8,865 nt of DNA from Coriobacteriales bacterium (GCA_031267175.1 JAIRZP010000056.1:1-8865); one strand, 5' to 3'. Numbered from the stretch's first letter, positions 1 to 7,042 are shown. A program made the numbers and translations. The notes: a model not told the origin generated them from the sequence alone.

Positions 1-66
1 CTCCCAAAAACATTTCCTGAAAATAGTACCAGAACTTAAGAGTGTTTACTTCTGACAAAATGGGGC

Positions 67-109
67 CCCCGCAACGCTTGAGCGAGCGAAGCGAGTGAGC
101 GTTGTGGGG
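67..109 (-). terminator. Possible tRNA-Lys transcript terminator hairpin
   Basis: A 12-bp stem (67-78 with 98-109, one G-T wobble) encloses a 19-nt loop. It lies downstream of the tRNA on the minus strand, and a short T stretch (ATTTTG) follows the 3' side of the stem on that strand. This resembles a weak Rho-independent terminator. The loop is itself repetitive, with interspersed GAGCGA and GCGAAG words that allow alternative pairings. The T tract is short and begins a few bases after the stem, so the terminator call is an inference. Confidence 0.4.
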
Positions 110-123
110 AGAAGGAGGAGCAA

Positions 124-182
124 CGGAGCGGGCGTAGTTTCAGCGCTCTTGGCTGAAACGAAGCTGAGCGCAGTTTGCTCCG
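124..182 (-). other. Nested stem-loop region downstream of tRNA-Lys
   Basis: An outer 6-bp stem (CGGAGC 124-129 with GCTCCG 177-182) encloses a perfect 8-bp stem-loop (GTTTCAGC 137-144, 7-nt loop, GCTGAAAC 152-159). A competing 6-bp pairing, GCGCTC 143-148 with GAGCGC 166-171, would exclude the inner stem. The region starts only a few bases after the tRNA 3' end, so it would form the trailer of the tRNA transcript if transcription continues. It has no T tract, so it is not a canonical terminator. A structured trailer, a processing signal or a small RNA are all possible. Confidence 0.4.
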
Positions 183-185
183 ACG

Positions 186-261
186 TGGTGCGCCGTGAGG
201 GAATCGAACCCGCGACCTTAGGATTAAAAGTCCTCTGCTCTGCCAACTGAGCTAACGGCGC
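186..261 (-). tRNA. tRNA-Lys (anticodon UUU)
   Basis: The minus strand folds into a complete 76-nt cloverleaf. It has a 7-bp acceptor stem (GCGCCGT/ACGGCGC), a D arm with GCTC/GAGC, an anticodon loop CUUUUAA giving anticodon UUU (226-228), a five-base variable loop, a TTCGATT T-loop, discriminator A, and a genomically encoded CCA (186-188). It decodes AAA/AAG lysine codons. Two stem positions are not Watson-Crick in this fold: G27-A43 at the base of the anticodon stem and C50-U64 in the T stem. The gene follows the ppx-like gene on the same strand after a leader of about 55 nt. Core features are intact, so it is probably functional. Confidence 0.95.
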
Positions 262-313
262 ACATAGCTTTTTTCTGCACACGCGACAGGGATGCCCGTG
301 CACAGCGAATTGT

Positions 314-322
314 ATTCTAACA
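314..322 (-). promoter_or_regulatory. Possible extended -10 for tRNA-Lys
   Basis: On the minus strand TGT-TAGAAT forms an extended -10-like element whose hexamer (314-319) contains the stop codon of the upstream phosphatase gene. An overlapping TACAAT lies slightly downstream. Transcription would begin near 307, giving a leader of about 45 nt before the tRNA. No good -35 was seen, so the tRNA may instead be read through from the ppx-like gene. Confidence 0.28.
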
Positions 323-1459
323 GATTTTCGCACGCTCCAGGAGGATGCCCTGCAGGATGTCGGTGTCGCTCACCAGGAGGGAGTCCTTCCCGAGTGCTTT
401 GAGCACCGCAGACAGAATGATAAGACCACCGATGATGACCGGAGCACGCCCGGGATGCAGCCCCGCTACGAGCTTACGTTCCTCAAGTCTGAGGACTGAG
501 AGTCGTGCAATACCTGCGTCCAACTCCTCTGCGCTCAGGCGCCTGCCGTGCACGAGGGCGCTGTCATACACACGGATGCTGTCGCGTATCGTGATCGCCG
601 AGGTTGCGGTGCCGGCCACGGCAATTGCCTCCGCAGGCCGTTTTGGCAGCGAGGCGATAAACCCTGCTATCTGTTCTCGAGCCCCCTCCCTGGCGGCACT
701 GAGCTCTGCTGCGCTCGGAGGATCGCTGAGAAGAAACTGCTCGGTACTGCGTCTGCTCCCCAGATCAAACGAATGGGAGGCCAGTATCTGTGCGCTGCTC
801 GTACCCAGGATGAGCTCGGTGGAGCCGCCGCCCACATCAATGGTCAGCACTCTACCAGGAAGCTCGGAAAAGCCGCTCAAAGTGCCCCTGAAGCTCAGCT
901 CGGCCTCTCGGCTCCCACTGATGACTTCAACGGCAAAGCCCAATTCGTCCAACTCCCGGAGCACATCCTGGGCGTTGGTGGCGTCCCGCATAGCGGAGGT
1001 GGCCACCGCCTTGACGGGGATGTCGAGGACGCCCCTACCCTCGCAGGCAAGCCGTGCTTTGACCTCCGCCAGCGTCTCTCTGAACTGCAGGAGTGCCCCG
1101 ATGAGCTTCTCACGGGCTGCGCTGGAAATAATCCCGCTCGCCGCAAGGCCTTCCCCGAGATTTGTGATGATGACGCTCTGTTCGAGCACCTCCACGCTTC
1201 CACAGGCAGCGGCCACTCCCCTCTTACCGCCTGCTGTGCTACTATGTTCGACCACGCCTTCAGTCGCGCTTGCCTCGGCTCCCGCGCTCCCGCACCCAGC
1301 CCCTCCCGCAACCCTTCCTATCATGAGACGCGAGGTCACGGTGCCCAGGTCTATCGCTGCCCGTACTGTTCGTGTGGCCTGAATGTCCTGAGTGACCTGA
1401 GCAGCCTGAACCGCCTGCTCACCCAGCGCTCCCTGCGCTTCCTGTCTTGCCGGTATCAT
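317..1459 (-). CDS. Ppx/GppA-family phosphatase (exopolyphosphatase-like)
   Basis: This is a member of the ASKHA-fold family that hydrolyses inorganic polyphosphate or the 5'-phosphate of pppGpp. Motifs are in the usual order (380-aa numbering): phosphate-1 IDLGT (36-40) with Arg44, ATSAMRD (153-159), a GSREAE segment with the probable catalytic Glu185, phosphate-2 DVGGGSTE (208-215), the glycine-rich AVAGTATSA (280-288), HPGR (335-338) and VSDTDILQG near the C-terminus. The length suits the short actinobacterial type without the C-terminal HD domain of E. coli Ppx. I chose the ATG at 1459 because GGTGAG lies 6 nt upstream and the gap to divIC is 7 nt. An ATG at 1480 would overlap divIC and has no ribosome site. 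Two additions are unusual: a glutamine-repeat N-terminal extension (residues 5-28) and an Ala/Gly-rich insert (about 49-92). Which substrate is preferred cannot be read from sequence. Confidence 0.9.
   Translation of the reverse strand: MIPARQEAQGALGEQAVQAAQVTQDIQATRTVRAAIDLGTVTSRLMIGRVAGGAGCGSAGAEASATEGVVEHSSTAGGKRGVAAACGSVEVLEQSVIITNLGEGLAASGIISSAAREKLIGALLQFRETLAEVKARLACEGRGVLDIPVKAVATSAMRDATNAQDVLRELDELGFAVEVISGSREAELSFRGTLSGFSELPGRVLTIDVGGGSTELILGTSSAQILASHSFDLGSRRSTEQFLLSDPPSAAELSAAREGAREQIAGFIASLPKRPAEAIAVAGTATSAITIRDSIRVYDSALVHGRRLSAEELDAGIARLSVLRLEERKLVAGLHPGRAPVIIGGLIILSAVLKALGKDSLLVSDTDILQGILLERAKIC
1376..1447 (-). repeat. Eight in-frame 9-bp tandem repeats in ppx 5' end
   Basis: Eight consecutive 9-bp units read NNCCTGANN on the plus strand; the first four keep CCTGA exactly and the rest are degenerate. 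Read as codons on the minus strand they give three-residue units with glutamine in the middle (RQE, AQG, ALG, EQA, VQA, AQV, TQD, IQA). They fill the N-terminal extension just before the conserved ASKHA core. The periodicity is visible directly; the origin by slippage is inferred. Confidence 0.75.
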
Positions 1460-1466
1460 GCCGGGC

Positions 1467-1934
1467 TCACCGGGTGTCATCGATAAAGGGGTCGGGTATC
1501 GGCTCGGCTTCCGCCTCTTCTTCAACGGCAAAGAGCGCATCGCAGAACTCGGACCACCAGGTATCGGGCGCCTTGATGGATCCAGAAGCCACGGTTGCGG
1601 GCAGCACCGTCGTGGAGTCCTGCACGTCCAATCCGGTGATATTGACCGCCTGCTCGCCCTCGGGCACCCAACCAAAACGCTCGCGCGCTCTGTCTGCGAT
1701 GCCTTCCCGTGTATTGAGGTAGGCTATCTGTCCGCGGATCTGGTCATTGCGATCCTCAACAACAGCCAGCTCCTGGAGCAGCTGCTCGTTGACCCGCCAG
1801 GCCAGGTAGTAGCTCCGCAGCGCGGGATAGAGTGAGAGCACGCCGATAACCAGGCAGAGCACTATCCCCAAGCCGATTATCAGCTTTTGTGCGTTGCCGC
1901 CAGGGGCCTTTTGTCTGCTTCTGGCAAGGTCCAT
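1467..1934 (-). CDS. FtsB/DivIC-type septum formation initiator
   Basis: A 155-aa bitopic membrane protein of the DivIC/FtsB family, which acts with FtsL and FtsQ/DivIB at the division site to activate septal peptidoglycan synthesis. A short basic cytoplasmic N-terminus (1-16) is followed by one transmembrane helix (about 17-36) and an extracytoplasmic coiled coil (about 43-75, rich in Leu, Val, Glu and Asn). The family signature region EGIADRARERFGWVPEGE follows (77-94). The remaining 60 residues are acidic and of low conservation, ending in an EEEAEAEP stretch; such tails are common in actinobacterial members. The start has a weak AGGCAG-like ribosome site. The gene follows hpf after 35 nt and leads into the ppx-like gene after 7 nt, so co-transcription with ppx is likely. 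Confidence 0.88.
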   Translation of the reverse strand: MDLARSRQKAPGGNAQKLIIGLGIVLCLVIGVLSLYPALRSYYLAWRVNEQLLQELAVVEDRNDQIRGQIAYLNTREGIADRARERFGWVPEGEQAVNITGLDVQDSTTVLPATVASGSIKAPDTWWSEFCDALFAVEEEAEAEPIPDPFIDDTR

Positions 1935-1969
1935 CTCTGCCTGCCTAGCGGATTCTCATTACGTCGGGC

Positions 1970-2566
1970 TTAAGCCAGGGTCTCAATGCGCGGCTTGAGC
2001 AGGCCGTAGCTGCCATCCCGGCGCCGATAGATAACGTTGACCAGCCCTGTGCCCTCGTCGTTATAGACAAAGAAGTCGTGACCCAGAAGATCGATCTGGA
2101 GCAGCGCCTCCCGCTCATTCAGGGCCACCAGGTCTATCTCTTTGACCCGCACGATAGTGCCATCGTCCTCAAGATGCACCAGATGCTCATCCACCTCTTT
2201 CTGATGCTTCTCGGCGCGTTCCTCGGCTACCAGAGCCTCGCCGAGCTTCTTGCCGTTATAGCGTCGGTCGATGACCTTGGTCTTGTACTTGCGCAGCTGG
2301 CGCTCTGTCTTGGCGGCCGCAACATCGATGGCGGCATACATATCTTCCTCGGCCTCCTCCGAACGGATGATATGGCCTTTGGTAAACAGCGTGACCTCGG
2401 CCACGGCGGGCCGGGGGTTAGCGGGGTTCTTCTCCTTGCGCAGGACAACTTCGACGTTCATGGGTGTTATGTTGAATACCTTGAGCGAGTTGCCGATCTT
2501 CTCCTCCACATAGGCCCTCAGTGCATCGTTGACGGTCATCTTACGACCTGTGACTGTTATCTCCAC
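1970..2566 (-). CDS. hpf: Long-form ribosome hibernation promoting factor (HPF)
   Basis: A 198-aa protein that binds the 30S decoding and mRNA channel region and pairs 70S ribosomes into inactive 100S dimers in stationary phase. The N-terminal S30AE domain (about 1-100) starts at EITVTGRKMTVNDALRAYVEEKI and has a basic C-terminal helix (KTERQLRKYKTKVIDRRYNGKK). A charged linker (about 103-138) leads to the dimerisation domain (about 139-193), with its typical DFFVYNDEGTGLVNVIYRRR segment followed by DGSYGLLKP. The GTG at 2566 is chosen because AAGGAG lies 4 nt upstream and the family N-terminus begins exactly there; the frame stays open further upstream but gives unrelated sequence. It sits between the importer ATPase gene and divIC. 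No convincing promoter was found in the 98-nt gap before it, which does hold a TTGACA (2636-2641) without a matching -10. Confidence 0.94.
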   Translation of the reverse strand: MEITVTGRKMTVNDALRAYVEEKIGNSLKVFNITPMNVEVVLRKEKNPANPRPAVAEVTLFTKGHIIRSEEAEEDMYAAIDVAAAKTERQLRKYKTKVIDRRYNGKKLGEALVAEERAEKHQKEVDEHLVHLEDDGTIVRVKEIDLVALNEREALLQIDLLGHDFFVYNDEGTGLVNVIYRRRDGSYGLLKPRIETLA

Positions 2567-2664
2567 GGCTCTCCTTGTCAATCGAATGGTTAGTAGAGCT
2601 AAGGATACCGCAAGCGGGCAATCCGTGCTGGTGAGTGTCAATAAATTGTTGTGACGGAGGTCTG

Positions 2665-3420
<756 letters not shown>

Positions 3421-3439
3421 GCACTGTCACCTCAAACCG

Positions 3440-4849
3440 TCAGACCTTGGGGCCCAGGGTACCGGTGCCAGGTCTGAAATTGTCCTGCGGGGGGCTGAAG
3501 GAATCCAAAGTGGCATCCTCGCCTCCCTCAACGCCTCCCCGCGCGCGCCGGCGCTTTTTCTTCTTGGCCGGAGGATCGCTGCTGTGACCCTCGGCGGCAG
3601 CGAGTTTCTTCTCAAAGTTAGCGATGATCTTGGTGAGCGGCAGGGTCACGAGCAGATAATATCCGGCGGCCACGATGTAGGGGGTCATGTTGCCCGACGA
3701 GGCCACCATGGACTTGGCAAACATCATCTGTTCCATGACTCCCACGGCGGCAAGCAGCGAGGTGTCCTTATAGAGCAGGATGAACTCGCTCGTCGCGGTG
3801 GGGATGTCGCGGCGCACCGTCTGGGGGAGGATGACCGAAAACATGGTCTGCACGGCGTTCATGCCGAGCGAGGCACTGGCCTCGAACTGACCCTTGTGAA
3901 TGGACTGGATGCCGGCGCGGAATATCTCGGCCAGGTATGCGCTGGAGTTCATGGCGAGCACCAGAATGCCCAGGAGGTACGAGTCGATACTCACCCCCAG
4001 GAAGGGCAGGCCGAAGAAGGCGATGTATATCTGCAGGAAGAGCGGGGTGCCGCGGATCACATTGACGTAGATGGAGGCAAAGAAGCGCACCAGCCGGAAG
4101 CGAGCCATCCTGAGGAAGGACACCGCCAGGCCGATGGGAATGGCCAGCGGAAATCCCACAAGCACGAGGCCGAGCGAGCGCAGCCAGCCCTGGAACAGCG
4201 TGGGCACGGAGGCAACGATGAGCTGGGGGTTGAAGAAGACCCGTAGGAAGAGCTGCGAGTTCCACCACTCGACCCAGGGCTGCTCGTCCAGCCACTGCGT
4301 TATCGACTCGACTACCGTAACGCTGATGACAGCGATGGCGGGCGACTCCTCCAACTCTGTTTCTGTGCCCTCGCCGTTGACATAGCTGCCGGTGAGCGTG
4401 TAATGCCCACTTTCCGCCGGCAGCGCGACATAGAAGATCTCGACGCGAATCAACAGCCCCGAGGAAACCGGCTCAGCAAACTCGATGACCGTTCCCTCAT
4501 TGGTAATGGTGTTCTCCTGGGGTGTCTCTAGGCGGGCGAGCCCATCGAGGACGGTCGCCTTGGTGTTGGCTCCCTCTCCGAGTGTCGTGCCCGCGGGAAA
4601 GACCAGGCTGATCGCCTGTATCTCCTCATCGTCGCCGACCGTGGCCTCCCAGGTGATGCGCGTAGGTATACCGCCGATTATCTGGTTGCCGTCGGATTGA
4701 TTGGGCTGGGCCGTGGTCTTGTCTACGGTCAGGGCGTGGGCCTGTGTCCGGGGCCCCGTAACACACACGACAAGCGACAGCACCGCCACCAGTGCCAGGA
4801 ATGACCGCAGGACAGAGGCGACGGCGCTGTATTTTTTCTTAAGGCTCAA
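3440..4849 (-). CDS. Amino-acid ABC permease with an exported N-terminal domain
   Basis: A 469-aa protein, about twice the length of a usual HisM/GlnP-type permease. Residues 13-31 form a hydrophobic signal-like helix. About 38-180 is a hydrophilic, beta-rich stretch with an Ig-like look and no family I recognise. The permease core runs from about 208 to 412 and contains VIRGTPLFLQI (264-274) and the EAA loop EASASLGMNA with ILPQ (323-343), which docks to the ATPase. The last 55 residues are a basic (KKKKRRRARGG), then Gly/Ser/Pro-rich tail. The start is a TTG without a clear Shine-Dalgarno site; an in-frame stop lies 24-27 nt upstream, leaving only a CTG or internal GTG codons as alternatives. 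It lies 48 nt after the binding-protein gene and 19 nt before the ATPase gene. The transporter role is firm; the role of the extra domain is unknown. Confidence 0.9.
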   Translation of the reverse strand: MSLKKKYSAVASVLRSFLALVAVLSLVVCVTGPRTQAHALTVDKTTAQPNQSDGNQIIGGIPTRITWEATVGDDEEIQAISLVFPAGTTLGEGANTKATVLDGLARLETPQENTITNEGTVIEFAEPVSSGLLIRVEIFYVALPAESGHYTLTGSYVNGEGTETELEESPAIAVISVTVVESITQWLDEQPWVEWWNSQLFLRVFFNPQLIVASVPTLFQGWLRSLGLVLVGFPLAIPIGLAVSFLRMARFRLVRFFASIYVNVIRGTPLFLQIYIAFFGLPFLGVSIDSYLLGILVLAMNSSAYLAEIFRAGIQSIHKGQFEASASLGMNAVQTMFSVILPQTVRRDIPTATSEFILLYKDTSLLAAVGVMEQMMFAKSMVASSGNMTPYIVAAGYYLLVTLPLTKIIANFEKKLAAAEGHSSDPPAKKKKRRRARGGVEGGEDATLDSFSPPQDNFRPGTGTLGPKV

Positions 4850-4897
4850 AGTGCGGGAGTAGGCAGGCAGATTTCAGCGTGCAAACGTGACGCCAGG

Positions 4898-5767
4898 TCA
4901 GCCGGCAACCCCCAGGGTCGGTGGGGTGAGATCGGGGAAGTATTCGGCGAAGATCCGGTCAAAGGTCCCGTTCTGTTTGATGATGACGAGCGTGTCGTTG
5001 ATGGCCTGGAGAAGCTCGGGGTTGCCCTTGGAGACGGCAAAGCCGTACTGCTCGCCGGTGGGGATGGACTCGACGATATGGGTATTCGTATACAGCGTGG
5101 AGGCCCATTCGGCCGCTACCGGCTCGTCATAGAAGGCACCCTCGATGTCTCCGGCAACAAGCGCAGCCATAACCTCGGAGGTCTGGTTATACTCCTTGAG
5201 CGTGGTACCGCTGTCGGTGAGGTTCTCCCTGACCCAGTCAGCGCCGGTGGTGCCGGACTGTGCGCCGACGACCTTGCCGTTAAAGTCCATGGCATTGGTA
5301 TAGGGCGCGTCAATCAGGGCAACAACCGCCTGGTTGGAGTCAAAGTACGGCGTGCAGAAGTCTATGAGCTTCTTGCGCTCGTCGTTGATGGTAAACGACG
5401 AGCAGCCCAGGTCCATCTTGGTCTCGGAGGCCACGGAGGCCAGAAGCGTATCGAAGTTCTGGGGCGGGAGGTACTCAAGCTCGTAGCCCATCTCGGCGGT
5501 GATGGCCGTAAGCAGGTCGAACTCAAAGCCCTGCGGCTGCTCACCGTTCATCTCGATGAAGGGCGGGTAGTCGCAGTCGGAGCCCACGGTAAGAACGCCC
5601 GGCGTCACCGTCCTGAGCTCGGTCGCGGCCGGCGCCGCGGCACCACTGCCAGAATCGGCAGCAGCGTTGTTGGTGGCACCGCCTCCGCCGCCACAACCCA
5701 CTAACAGCAGGCTCATGGCCAGCACGAGGCCGGTTATCAGACTCAAAATCGTTTTACTCTTGGACAT
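4898..5767 (-). CDS. Amino-acid ABC transporter substrate-binding lipoprotein (SBP_bac_3 family)
   Basis: A 289-aa extracytoplasmic lipoprotein that captures ligand for the adjoining permease and ATPase. The signal peptide ends in the lipobox LVGC with lipidated Cys25, followed by a Gly-rich and Ala/Ser-rich tether (26-50). The family-3 fold follows: VGSDCDYPPF (61-70), GFEFDLLTAI (80-89), the ligand-binding SSFTINDER (123-131) with Arg131, GAQSGTTG (168-175) and a YDE around Asp214. The intact serine-to-arginine segment supports alpha-amino and carboxyl recognition of a polar amino acid. Three cysteines (65, 122, 138) in the mature domain are a minor oddity. The ATG at 5767 has a strong GAGAGGAGAG ribosome site. 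It is the first gene of the three-gene importer operon and is preceded by operator-like dyads. Confidence 0.95.
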   Translation of the reverse strand: MSKSKTILSLITGLVLAMSLLLVGCGGGGGATNNAAADSGSGAAAPAATELRTVTPGVLTVGSDCDYPPFIEMNGEQPQGFEFDLLTAITAEMGYELEYLPPQNFDTLLASVASETKMDLGCSSFTINDERKKLIDFCTPYFDSNQAVVALIDAPYTNAMDFNGKVVGAQSGTTGADWVRENLTDSGTTLKEYNQTSEVMAALVAGDIEGAFYDEPVAAEWASTLYTNTHIVESIPTGEQYGFAVSKGNPELLQAINDTLVIIKQNGTFDRIFAEYFPDLTPPTLGVAG

Positions 5768-5783
5768 AGTCTCTCCTCTCGTA

Positions 5784-5811
5784 TTTATAGCATCACCGTA
5801 CTATACGGCAA
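5784..5811 (-). promoter_or_regulatory. Candidate importer promoter with an internal palindrome
   Basis: On the minus strand TTGCCG (5806-5811) is separated by 16 nt from TATAAA (5784-5789), a plausible -35/-10 pair. The resulting leader would be only about 10 nt and would cut into the ribosome site. An alternative -10, TATAGT (5800-5805), gives a better leader of about 26 nt but lacks a good -35. In both cases the 13-bp palindrome CCGTA-CTA-TACGG (5796-5808) covers core promoter positions, as a repressor operator would. Confidence 0.35.
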
Positions 5812-5848
5812 TACGCCCCAGTATTGTTGCATAAAAAGGGCGTATTGC
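5808..5848. repeat. 11-bp perfect inverted repeat upstream of the importer
   Basis: GCAATACGCCC (5808-5818) and GGGCGTATTGC (5838-5848) are perfect complements separated by 19 nt. The repeat lies between the two binding-protein genes, just upstream of the candidate importer promoter. No T tract follows on the minus strand, so it is unlikely to be an intrinsic terminator of the preceding gene. A regulator site or an mRNA structure are both possible. A third GTATTG copy occurs in the loop (5821-5826). Confidence 0.6.
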
Positions 5849-5894
5849 GAGAAAAGAATGTATATTTTAGTGCAGGGAGGCGATTGCTGCCGTG

Positions 5895-6854
5895 TCACGC
5901 TCCGTTTGCGTTGGAAGGATCCGGCAGGTCATTTCCCGCGTCTATCTGTCCTTCCGCAACCGACGAGCCGCTGGAAGAGGTGCCGGTTGCCTCAGAGGTA
6001 ATCGCCGAACTGCCGGCAACTACGAGCGCCGACACCGGGCCGAGCCACTTGGAGAGGATGATCTTCATCTCGCCGTTGTCGCGTATGGTCCTGAGCGCCA
6101 CGGTAACCGCGTCGGCCAGCTGGGTATTATCCCTGGCGACTCCCAAATACACCCCAATGGGCCTGCCGAGCATCTTGACACAGGCGAGGTCCGCGTATTC
6201 CAAGGCGAGATAGGAGCCCACGACCGCGTCTGCGGCTGCGTAGGTAATCTGCCCCGTCTCGACCGCCTCAAAGGCAGCGGCAAGCGATTCGCGCGGGTCG
6301 GATGTTCCCGAGCCGATAAGCTCGTCCACACTCCAGGCAGAGAGGCTGTCCTTCTGCGCGGCCACCTTGACACCGGCGAGCGTCTGAAGCTCCACATTGG
6401 GCACCTCACTCGACGATCTGACCAGCGTAAAGAGCGCGGGCCCGCTTTCTACATAGGGGCCTATCTGGGTTCCCCGGATAACAGAGCCGCCGGTCTGCTC
6501 CACATCCATGACCACGTCCACGGTGCCCTCTGTCAGCAAGGTGTCGGCGCTCTGGCCCGCAAGGTCTACGAGTTCGAGCTTGAGGCCCATCTCCTCGGCG
6601 AGTGCAGCCGCAACATCCACGTCTATGCCTACCATATTCCCGCCGGAAAACCCGGCATACGGGGCGTTGGTGGAATTGATCCCGACCTTGAGGACGCCAC
6701 TGGTACCCACAGCCGGGCTGGACACAACGGGCACCAGCTCAATCTCCCTGCTTCCCGTGGCTCCCGCGCAGCCGCCCAGCGCCATGAGGGATGAGGCCAC
6801 TACCAGTGTCATTGCCAGAGCAATACAGCTCCGGGCCCTTCTCGTACTGCTCAT
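5895..6854 (-). CDS. Divergent substrate-binding lipoprotein (SBP_bac_3-like)
   Basis: A 319-aa lipoprotein with a basic N-terminus, a hydrophobic stretch and lipobox ALGGC (Cys29). The fold resembles family-3 binding proteins: LKVGINSTNAPYAGF (55-69), MVGIDVDVAAALAEEMG (74-90), a VDVVMD segment (112-117), GVKVAAQKDS (161-170) and GQITYAAADAVVGSYLAL (201-218). The usual serine/threonine-to-arginine ligand motif after the VDVVMD strand is replaced by VEQTGGSVIRG, so ligand contacts may differ from those of the neighbouring binding protein. A Ser/Gly-rich, acidic tail (about 281-319) extends past the normal end. The start has AAGGAG 5 nt upstream. It precedes the importer operon by 127 nt and has no permease of its own here, so it may share the downstream permease or act as a sensor. 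That link is inferred. Confidence 0.88.
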   Translation of the reverse strand: MSSTRRARSCIALAMTLVVASSLMALGGCAGATGSREIELVPVVSSPAVGTSGVLKVGINSTNAPYAGFSGGNMVGIDVDVAAALAEEMGLKLELVDLAGQSADTLLTEGTVDVVMDVEQTGGSVIRGTQIGPYVESGPALFTLVRSSSEVPNVELQTLAGVKVAAQKDSLSAWSVDELIGSGTSDPRESLAAAFEAVETGQITYAAADAVVGSYLALEYADLACVKMLGRPIGVYLGVARDNTQLADAVTVALRTIRDNGEMKIILSKWLGPVSALVVAGSSAITSEATGTSSSGSSVAEGQIDAGNDLPDPSNANGA

Positions 6855-7042
6855 ACCTGCTCCTTCTGTCTCGTTGTCGATAACAGCATTGCGTAAAGCC
6901 CCTCGGCTGACCTGGTCTTTGGCCCCACACTCGCATACGGGAGCGTTTGCTTGATACTATCGCACTACTGGCTCTCTCGCCCGGGAGGCTCATGCCTCAA
7001 TGACCGGACGGTACGTCTTACACCTAAGCCGCGCCATGCTCA

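Noticed and set aside
2..55. Short plus-strand open end (17 codons, then TGA) at the left edge
   Set aside because: It could be the end of a convergent gene, but other frames are similarly open and there is too little sequence to support it.
267..304. 9-bp hairpin with two wobbles between the phosphatase and tRNA genes, next to a run of six T on the plus strand
   Set aside because: The T run precedes the stem on the plus strand and is an A run after it on the minus strand, so it is not a terminator for either direction.
46..333. 95-aa open frame across the tRNA gene on the minus strand
   Set aside because: Its LAEQRTFNPKVAGSIPS segment is the well-known false peptide produced by translating tRNA-Lys.
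345..1382. Long plus-strand frame (345 aa) opposite the phosphatase gene
   Set aside because: The opposite strand carries all Ppx/GppA motifs in order; this frame is Ser/Ala/Pro-rich shadow sequence with no family resemblance.
1460..1675. N-terminal extension of the phosphatase frame up to 1675
   Set aside because: It overlaps the conserved FtsB/DivIC gene in another frame and has an Arg/Pro-rich composition unlike the family. Starts at 1459 or 1480 are better.
2567..2641. Extension of the hpf frame to 2641
   Set aside because: GTG 2566 has a strong ribosome site and matches the family N-terminus; the upstream residues are unrelated to HPF.
5892..6794. 300-aa plus-strand frame opposite the divergent lipoprotein
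   Set aside because: The minus strand has a lipobox, ribosome site and binding-protein landmarks; the plus strand shows none.
6990..7037. 15-codon minus-strand frame as a possible leader peptide
   Set aside because: No stop-and-terminator arrangement, weak ribosome site and no run of regulatory codons; probably chance.
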